DNA of 64,000 nt from Acanthacorydalis orientalis (lineage: Eukaryota > Arthropoda > Insecta > Megaloptera > Corydalidae): assembly GCA_034766995.1 (NCBI GenBank), contig CM068321.1, positions 8,484,026 through 8,548,025 on the forward strand. Direction: 5' to 3'. The position numbers and the translations under genes were made by a program. Numbering within the stretch: the stretch's first letter is position 1; each line of letters begins with the position of its first letter. Below are positions 57,621 to 64,000 of the stretch, piece by piece. The notes under the pieces are model-generated. The model was not told the origin of the DNA and did not search any database. It saw only the letters and a list, made by a program, of their open reading frames with translations.

Positions 57621-57814
57621 TCTTTTTTTTAGTTTAAATTAAATTTTGTGTAAAACTATGTCGATTTTAATAAAATAACTGTTCTAACTCTTGTTAATTA
57701 GACTGAAATTCTTAATTGGTGTAATAATTTTTTAAAAAATATGAATATACGACTTCTTTTTCTTCTTCTTCGTTAGTAGACATACTTTGTTTTTCTATTA
57801 GTATGGTCTCATTG

Positions 57815-58150
57815 TGGTGGTGACTGTATAGATGAAGAGACCCAGCTTTCGGCCCATCGATTTGGAAGTCTTCTTCCTTGAAGTAATTCATCTTTCGCGA
57901 TTTTTGGTTGACGATCTTGGTTCATGCGATCGACGTATATTCCACTCCTTAGTTCTGGTCTTGCTGAATTTTATTATATCTTGCATGTTGCATATGTTTC
58001 TAATTTCTCGACTGGGTAGTCTGTTGTGGTAACTTTTTCCTACAATCGATCTTAGCGCCCTCATTTCAGTTGTTCTGAGTCCTTGCTTAGTTTTGCTTGT
58101 CTCTGCTCTAGTTTCACTTGTATCAGTTAGTATTGATCTTTTGTAAATCC
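57815..58150 (-). pseudogene. LINE reverse transcriptase C-terminal fragment
   Basis: The minus strand reads, with one frameshift, RAETSKTKQGLRTTEMRALR, SIVGKSYHNRLPSREIRNMC and NMQDIIKFSKTRTKEWN. After the shift come DRQPKIAKDELLQGRR and LPNRWAESW. This order (EMR.LR.I.GK, then IR..C....I, W..HI.RM, GRP..RW) is the conserved tail after the polymerase domain of non-LTR retrotransposon proteins, often called endonuclease-reverse transcriptase. Only the 3' end is present, as expected for a 5'-truncated LINE insertion. A plus-strand 66-codon frame here is a shadow. Confidence 0.75.
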
Positions 58151-58299
58151 TAACTCTATGTTCTATCGACGTGTATTTAAATATACTGTTTAATTATCTT
58201 TAATAAATAATAATTTGATAGAACTTAATATGTACAGAGTTAATGATATATTTTTTAGTCAAATTTTTAAATTTTTTGAGTTTTTTTTTAGTGTGTCTT

Positions 58300-58615
58300 A
58301 ATTCATTTTCACGAACAAATTCTTCACTCCTTCTATAAACTATAAAAAAATTATCAAAAATGTTCAGTCATTCAATATTGATCTCAAAAATTATCCCCTC
58401 ACAGAAGGGATGCATTAAGGAAAGATAGTAGATACAAGGACCAGTGATATATGAAGAAAGTTCCATTTTAAAAAAGGTAGATTTTCTTTCATCTTACTGC
58501 TCTGAGGATGATGGCATCGTCATCGATGCAACAGTAAAAAAATAACCATTTATTAAACATTTTCAAATATTTCTGATGCGCGAAAATAATTCATTTGTGA
58601 GAAAACAAATTTATG
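58300..58615. repeat. Palindromic repeat family A (copy 10)
   Basis: The left end has TTCACGAACAAATTCTTCAC, TCCTTCTATAAACTATAAAA and AAAATGTTCAGTCATTC. The centre is replaced by unrelated sequence. The right arm has CTGCTCTGAGGATGATGGCA, TCGTCATCGATGC and AATAATTCATTTGTGAGAAA. Confidence 0.55.
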
Positions 58616-58619
58616 GAAT

Positions 58620-59160
58620 CATCATTATATACAAATGATATTTTTAAACATAAGTTTATTCAATAAGCAAATTAAAATATGTTTATATTATTTCAGCATG
58701 TAATGTACGTAAAACACTGTAGATATAATTTCTAAGTTGAAAATAAAAAGAAAACAGTAAAAAAATTCGTTAATATACTAAACACGATTGATTCGTAACA
58801 GTTAAAATAATAATGAATTAGATATTCAAATTGTAAAAATTGTCGAAATGTAAAATCAGAATATCCTATTACTTTCACTTACTATTATTTATCTGTTGTA
58901 ATAAAAATCTATTTTCGATTTCAAAATTTCGTAATTCGAAACGATTATTACATTTCTATAGAACGATTCTAAAAATATCTATTCGTATCATCGAAAACAG
59001 TAAATCATATGTTTAAAACATTTACTTTGCCATCACTTTATGCAAAATTTTAGCCTCAGTACGAAATAAATCAAAGTTACTGTTTAATTATAATAATTTT
59101 CTATAGGAGCTGATGTAATTCTATAAAAATGTCTTCCGTTTCAACCCATACAACATCCTG
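58620..59160. other. AT-rich DNA without recognised genes
   Basis: No coding or repeat signal recognised. Confidence 0.4.
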
Positions 59161-59161
59161 A

Positions 59162-59164
<3 letters not shown>

Positions 59165-59242
<78 letters not shown>
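59165..59242. repeat. (AT)n microsatellite abutting mariner left end
   Basis: About 38 AT units, followed by ACAC and then the terminal repeat. Confidence 0.95.
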
Positions 59243-59243
<1 letters not shown>

Positions 59244-59429
59244 GTGGGTCGTTTGATAAGTTTGGTAAATTTCTATGATGTGGCGCCACCATTCATTTGG
59301 TAAGTGTCCCTCATTAAGTGTCCCTGTTCAAACTAGCACAGGCGAAATTTCTAGAAGCGACGCGTTGTTCAAGTTTTATGATGTTTGAAGCGAGCATTGT
59401 AGCAGTTGCCGCAAAAATGAAGAAAAATG

Positions 59430-60339
59430 AGCAAGCCTTTTTGTGTCGATTCGTCACCGTGGTTGAAACATGGATCTATCACTACACACCTGAGTTGAAG
59501 CACGAGTTAAAGCAGTGGATAACGACTGGTGACAGTGCGCAAAAGAAAATGGAGACCATTTGATCGGCTGCAAAGGGGATGGACACTGTTTTTTGGGAGA
59601 AAAAGATGGACAAAATTATAAATGACGATCACCACCAAATCACACTTTAAACTGGACGTTAAGTAGATATGAAAATACAAAAAATATCTTTTAAATGAAA
59701 TATAAATGATTCTTTACAATAATAATTATTTTTCTAACCTTGAAATACAAAATTTTGAAATTTTGAAATACAAAATATAGTTTTTGAGAAAAAAATGGTA
59801 CGCTGTTTAATCTGTCAGATGACAAAAACTCATTTTAACCAAAAGAAGCAGTTATCAACATTACAATTGGTGAAAAAGGTAGCTTAGGATTCAATATACA
59901 CGAATGCATTAAATTAATCATTTTTGATTTTAATACTAACACTTTTTAATCCTAATCTACTACTTAACGAAGGGAAAAACGATAATAGGAGTCTATTATG
60001 CAACATTATTGGATAGTTTGAAAGAAGTCCTGAAACAAAAACGGCCAGGGTTGGCGCACAAACAAGCTCTTTCACCAGGACAACGCGCCGTCCCACTAAT
60101 CGACCGTTACAATGACAAAATTGTACGAATTAGGCTTTGAATTGATTCCTCATCCACTCTCTTCTCCGGACTTGGCTCCGTGCGACTTCTTCTACTTCTC
60201 AAACTTGAAAATTCGGTTCGGTGGGAAAAAATTCTTGTCGAATGAGGATGCCATCGCCGCCATCAATGCGTATTTTGCAGACTCGTTGGGCCAAGTGTCA
60301 GTGGATACTATATTGAAAGATAAAGTCGATTTTTTCTAA
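59430..60339 (+). pseudogene. Mariner transposase pseudogene, split
   Basis: The first part (frame at 59318-59563) contains FLCRFVTVVETWIYHYTPEL and KQWITTGDSAQKK. The first catalytic acid, normally in a DETW motif, is replaced by VETW. AAKGMDTVFWEKK follows, then the inserted repeat. The gene resumes near 59960 with LTKGKTI-like and GVYYATLLDSLKEVLKQKRP residues. LFHQDNAPSH (second acid) follows after a frameshift. The last part, at 60112-60339, is intact: TKLYELGFELIPHPLSSPDL, APCDFFYF (third acid), GGKKFLSNEDAIAAINAYF and a TAA. No DNA-binding domain is present, so even before the insertion it was defective. Confidence 0.88.
59599..59955 (+). repeat. Interspersed repeat nested in the mariner
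   Basis: Matches the reverse complement of 57250-57620 with a small number of differences and one indel of about 25 bp near its end. It lies exactly between the VFWEKK and LTKGKTI codons of the mariner transposase, so it inserted into the transposon. Confidence 0.85.
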
Positions 60340-60380
60340 AAAAAAACACAGTGTTTAACTTGCGTTTTTACCATACTTGT

Positions 60381-60389
60381 CAAATAACC

Positions 60390-60437
<48 letters not shown>
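60381..60437. repeat. (AC)n/(AT)n microsatellite abutting mariner right end
   Basis: About 10 AC units then about 14 AT units, starting at the terminal repeat. Confidence 0.95.
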
Positions 60438-60439
<2 letters not shown>

Positions 60440-60443
<4 letters not shown>

Positions 60444-61330
60444 GTGTATAAAGTGCCTATAATAATTCAATCAAATGTATCCGATTCTTGTATATTGTAC
60501 GTGAAACTTAAAAAAGGTAATTTCATACTTTCTAAGTATAAATTAAAATAATTACCATTAAAGCGATAGCGTAAACAGGTCGAGCGTATTACAAATTTAG
60601 AAATAATCACATCACAAAATAGACTAATCTCGCATTCGTACGTTATGAAGTCATCAGGTGTATTACGTTTCGATTAAATCATAATTGTAAAGAAACGATG
60701 GAATAAAAAAAATACTGCTACATACACGAACCGTACATTTTGACAATCACTGCCCGAGGATACACTGATCTCACGTGTACACAGGTGTAAATGGATACAC
60801 ATATCTCGTGTCTGCATTAAATGCATGTAACATTCGTGTGGATTCTGTCTTCTTCTGATTCATTTGAACGTATTAATACGTGTTTGTCTAAACGTAATGT
60901 GTTTTGGTATTAATGTGTGCTTGTGTCGAACAAGAAAATATGCATTCTGATTTGACCTTTACCGGTATGAATTGTCGGATGAAAAAGGTCGCACGCATTT
61001 TATACATTATTATGTTTTAGCACTTGCTCTTTTTCATTATAGTCATTGCATAAACGTGTATATTATCGGATTAAAACACACCTTGATCTGTTATTTTCCC
61101 AAATGTATACAGAACAAGTGTACCAGTAAACAAATGTACAGGTAGCTTCGAGAGAATCAATGTTGATTGTTCTCATTTTTTTTTGCTGTTTTGGAAATCG
61201 ATTGATTTGAAACTCTCTCTTATCTAAACTGCACAAATATCTATACCAACATATGTTCAATATTTGCTTATTGCAAATAAAATAGTCTTTTGTGTCATTT
61301 TTTTATGAACACATTATTGTAAAAATGGAT
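60440..61330. other. Unassigned DNA
   Basis: A moderately GC-richer patch lies at 60740-60970. Short frames (for example 65 codons minus at 61063-61260) are not recognised. Confidence 0.3.
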
Positions 61331-61332
61331 GT

Positions 61333-61334
61333 AA

Positions 61335-61407
<73 letters not shown>

Positions 61408-61425
61408 GAGATAAAGAGAGAGAAA
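61333..61425. repeat. (AT)n microsatellite with GA-rich tail
   Basis: About 35 AT units followed by AGAGAGATAAAGAGAGAGA. Confidence 0.95.
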
Positions 61426-61429
61426 ATGA

Positions 61430-61845
61430 AATGCAAAACGATTATAATACTTATTTACAAAATGTTCTGTATCTGATTTAATGTAGCTAGTAATCGCGTA
61501 TTCAATGTAAATAACACACTTTTTTTTTATAAATTACTATTACATATGATGACAATTTGATAGAGAAGCCATGATTAGATAGATAGATGTTTAGTATTTA
61601 TGGTATAATTAGGGAAATAAAATTGAAAAAAAGTTTGCTTTTTTTTACAAAACATATACAATTTATTCATATTTTACTTATAATAAAACATGTTCAAGTT
61701 CTAACACTGTGACAATATTAATTTTTGATTAACTTTCACAAATTAATATTTTTTTATCCCAGAAACATTTTTTTCAATCAAATATTCAATAAACGATACT
61801 GAATCCTTTTTGATTATTGTATATTTATAATTATGATAATTTATG
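61430..61845. other. AT-rich DNA without recognised genes
   Basis: No coding or repeat signal recognised. Confidence 0.4.
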
Positions 61846-61847
61846 TT

Positions 61848-62045
61848 TCCTGAAGGATTTTACTACAAGCAAGCAATATGATCCTCTTTTTGCTTTTTTT
61901 TGTAACTTCTTCTAATTTCGAAGCTAATGTCTTTTCTGGTAGCATCTTGTGAAAAATACCATTTTCATCAGCATTATAAATTTGATCTGGCTTTATAATT
62001 TTATTTTCCTGATAAACGGAATTCCACTGTGTTGTTAAAATGGAT
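61848..62045 (-). pseudogene. Pogo/Tigger-type (jerky-like) transposase fragment
   Basis: The minus strand reads TQWNSVYQENKIIKPDQIYN, then ADENGIFHKMLPEKTL, ASKLEEVTKKSKKRI and ILLACS. This is the start of the DDE endonuclease domain of the pogo/Tigger/jerky group, with the first catalytic acid in NADE. The stretch has no stops, yet neither the CENPB-type DNA-binding domain nor the later catalytic acids are recognised nearby. It is a fragment of a transposon or, less likely, of a domesticated jerky-like gene. A possible matching terminal repeat lies at 63.3 kb. Confidence 0.72.
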
Positions 62046-62049
62046 ACAT

Positions 62050-62665
62050 ATTATATAGTAAGCATTTTTATTTATCTTAAAATGAAAAATGATTCATTTG
62101 TAAAAGCGATTTTCGCCAGTGTCAGTACCGTATTGTCACCGTCATGTATTTTATTAAAAATTGAGACAATGCACACACATAACAGAAATGAAACTTTTCG
62201 AATTAGTCCCAGATCCTTAGAGATTCATTAATTTCGAACAAAATCCGAACAAACAGCAATATATTTGAAAATGTAATCTGATACATTTTTTCGCTGCACG
62301 CTTTCAAGGTTAATTAATATGCGTGTAATGATGTCATCTAATTTTTTCATTGCCAAAGGAACTTTTTACTGATTTTTTTCTGTGTTATGTTCACACACGC
62401 CTGTAATTACACGTTCCGGATTATTTCCTAGAAAACTATACTTAAACGATATCCATTTATTTATAATATGTGCGAGTGAGAAGAGAACACACATAGATAT
62501 TCGTAGTTTTATAATCAGCTTCCACCACGTAATGCGAAAACGGAATGGTCGCCGCCGTTTTCACTGTTAGTGGTAACTCTATACGCTGACGTAAAAGCGT
62601 ATTACAAACAGTAATCAGAAACGAAGGACGAATTTAATACACATATACACAGAAAAGTGTATGTG
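62050..62665. other. Unassigned DNA
   Basis: Frames of 62-63 codons on the plus strand (62040-62231, 62382-62570) have no known motif. A CpG-richer patch lies at 62520-62600. Confidence 0.3.

Positions 62666-62667
<2 letters not shown>

Positions 62668-62732
<65 letters not shown>
62668..62732. repeat. (GT)n/(AT)n microsatellite
   Basis: A short GT run (62659-62670) then about 30 AT units with one break. Confidence 0.95.
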
Positions 62733-62736
<4 letters not shown>

Positions 62737-62886
62737 GAAGCTTAGCTTGCCTAAGAGAATATTATTGCGAATTTCCTTTGGGAATGTTTCCTTTAGGCAT
62801 ATCTTCTAATAATTTCTCGAGAACATAAAGTGATCTTATTAGAATGACATGTTGAGTTCTTAGTATATACACATACACACATACAT

Positions 62887-62889
62887 ATA

Positions 62890-62931
<42 letters not shown>
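62887..62931. repeat. (AT)n microsatellite
   Basis: About 20 AT units with an interruption near its start. Confidence 0.95.
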
Positions 62932-62934
<3 letters not shown>

Positions 62935-62935
<1 letters not shown>

Positions 62936-63290
62936 TATAATATGTATCCATTTCAAATACCTGTACAGGGGATTTTATTTCATATTTTCTCATTTGAAAG
63001 TACTATAAGGGTGTTGTATATGATATAGAATGTATAGGGTGTTGTATATTAGGTTACAGTTGTACATTATATAGAATGTGATCGATAATGTAAATTAATT
63101 AAATTCTGAACAGTTTACAGTGGAAAGTTTCGAATTAATAGATCGTTAATTTTGTATACAAAGAGAATATTTATGAGAGAATTTTAATAAGTTGACAAAC
63201 GTGTTATGTTAAGGAACGATGAAAAATAATGTCAGCTTTTAATAATGTATAAATATCGTAGGAGAAAAAATACACTCACTGTAATGTAAT
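62935..63290. other. AT-rich DNA without recognised genes
   Basis: A short local duplication of TATAGGGTGTTGTATATTAG-like sequence (63008-63055). Nothing else recognised. Confidence 0.4.
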
Positions 63291-63296
63291 TAATTA

Positions 63297-63360
63297 TAGT
63301 AAAATTCGTTTATAGCGACATTAAACGGACTTGTGGTAAAGAAGTCATTGTATCCGGACA
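63297..63360. repeat. Possible Tigger-type terminal repeat
   Basis: TAGTAAAATTCGTTTATAGC followed by GACATTAAACGGACTTG and TTGTATCCGGACATAG. It resembles CAGTARAA.CTCG.TATA-type ends of pogo/Tigger elements. The partner end was not found. It lies 1.3 kb from the Tigger-like transposase fragment. Confidence 0.4.
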
Positions 63361-63424
63361 TAGACATTTATTTTTACTATTTTCATGAATGAATTCATAA
63401 GTAGCAGGAAGAAAACGAATCTGA

Positions 63425-63705
63425 TTTTTTTTGGATACTTTCATGCATTTTTCTCTCAATCCATAAACTACACACATTTTCTGAATAAAAATGTACACTA
63501 AATGATTATTGATTATTTTTAATTGTTCGTTATGCGCATTTCTATAACGATTTTTGTACTTTAGTGTCCGAATGATAATAGCATCGCCATTGAAATGTGA
63601 ATAGTCAATAATTGAAAATGATCAATAATATTTACTGAATATTCTAGATCCGGAAAATTTGATGGTTTATATCGCGAAAGAAAAATTCAGTTATAAAAGT
63701 GAATT
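63425..63705. repeat. Palindromic repeat family A (copy 11, best example)
   Basis: The left arm reads CTCTCAATCCATAAACTACA, TTCTGAATAAAAATGTACAC, GATTATTGATTATTTTTAAT, TATGCGCATTTCTATAACGA. The right arm mirrors it with ATAGCATCGCCATTGAAATG, TTGAAAATGATCAATAATAT, GGAAAATTTGATGGTTTATA and GCGAAAGAAAAATTCAG. The arms pair with scattered mismatches and the centre has TTTTTGTACTTTAGTGTCCG. Confidence 0.7.
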
Positions 63706-63721
63706 TTACCAAAGTTCCAGA

Positions 63722-64000
63722 ACTATTAGTTTGGTAGGAAAATTCTAATCTTATTTTTTCAATGAAAGTGTCGTTTCATCATGTTCATGCTAATATCATT
63801 TTAAAGTGCATTTTTCGGTAACATCGACTCTGGTTTTATCATTAATTTGGCTTCAAATTAGGCTACTGAATTATAAATGGAAAGAAACAACAGAGCAATT
63901 TTTTGTATGAGTTCAAAACTGATATTAAAGCAGCAGGAGGTGCTCATAAATTAAATAGATCTTTTTGTGTGGTTACTGTTAAGGAAGGTACGGTGCAATG
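63722..64000 (+). mobile_element. Mini-mariner, 5' part (copy 6), cut by window end
   Basis: It starts with TATTAGTTTGGTAGGAAAAT, the family's 5' terminal repeat. It continues through the leader (TTCAATGAAAGTGTCGTTTC, GCATTTTTCGGTAACATCGA) into the transposase start (MERNN, then a frame-shifted YEFKT and KAAG region). The window ends inside GTGTGGTTACTGTTAAGGAA, the linker before the first DNA-binding motif. Whether the catalytic core is present cannot be seen. Confidence 0.78.

Larger units (their letters stand above)
59244..60389 (+). mobile_element. Mariner element with both ends, split by a nested repeat
   Basis: The left end GTGGGTCGTTTGATAAGTTT and the right end (reverse complement GTGGGTTATTTGACAAGTAT) form inverted repeats of about 28 bp. 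Both borders meet microsatellites. The transposase lacks its N-terminal DNA-binding region and is interrupted at about 59600-59955 by the interspersed repeat also found at 57.3 kb. Without that insert and the missing N-terminus the element would be a standard mariner. Confidence 0.88.

Noticed and set aside
57832..58032. 66-codon plus-strand open frame
   Set aside because: Antisense of the LINE reverse transcriptase fragment.

Overview
This window looks like AT-rich, repeat-dominated, non-coding DNA from an animal nuclear genome, most likely an arthropod and probably an insect. The evidence is the composition (roughly three quarters A+T by eye), about forty (AT)n microsatellites, and many decayed Tc1/mariner elements of types common in insect genomes, together with hAT, pogo/Tigger, Helitron-helicase and LINE remnants. 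I recognise no intact host protein-coding gene, no rRNA and no convincing tRNA. Bacterial features (operons, ribosome binding sites, CRISPR arrays) are absent. The stretch is best read as intergenic or deep intronic DNA.

Layout. 1-322: end of an internally deleted mini-mariner. 1.5-5.0 kb: palindromic repeats of two families, called A and B here. 7.27-8.35 kb: decayed Tc1/mariner on the minus strand. 8.5-13.9 kb: repeats, microsatellites and a truncated mini-mariner (12.08-12.37 kb). 14.1-18.6 kb: family A and B palindromes and a mini-mariner. 19.1-21.8 kb: two mariner pseudogenes, the second with both terminal repeats. 21.9-22.3 kb: a GC-richer block with a TATA box. 23.4 kb: mariner 5' fragment. 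25.2-25.5 kb: helicase 3' fragment. 27.39-28.71 kb: a giant inverted repeat. 30.3-33.5 kb: mariner 3' fragment, an internally deleted mariner and a mini-mariner. 35.1 kb: mini-mariner. 36.9-37.5 kb: tandem duplication. 40.7 kb: mariner 3' fragment. 42.2 kb: TTAA-flanked MITE. 42.87-44.13 kb: mariner-like element. 45.1-45.55 kb: hairpin repeat. 46.1-46.8 kb: second TTAA-flanked MITE. 47.2-47.6 kb: another internally deleted mariner. 49.08-50.74 kb: Tc1 element with doubled terminal repeats. 50.8-51.2 kb: GC-richer block with a splice-donor-like site. 52.5-53.5 kb: deleted hAT. 57.3-60.4 kb: an inverted repeat pair, a LINE fragment and a mariner split by one of the repeat copies. 61.8-63.4 kb: Tigger-like remnants. 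63.4-64.0 kb: palindrome and mini-mariner.

The elements do not form a pathway; they interact as a community. Non-autonomous derivatives (mini-mariners keeping only the DNA-binding half, TTAA MITEs, palindromic families) have multiplied, while every transposase found here is broken. The most interesting signals are the mini-mariners sharing one deletion junction, the palindromic families, the 1.3 kb inverted repeat, and the AT microsatellites abutting the ends of Tc1/mariner elements. All element identities rest on motif recognition by eye, without database searches.
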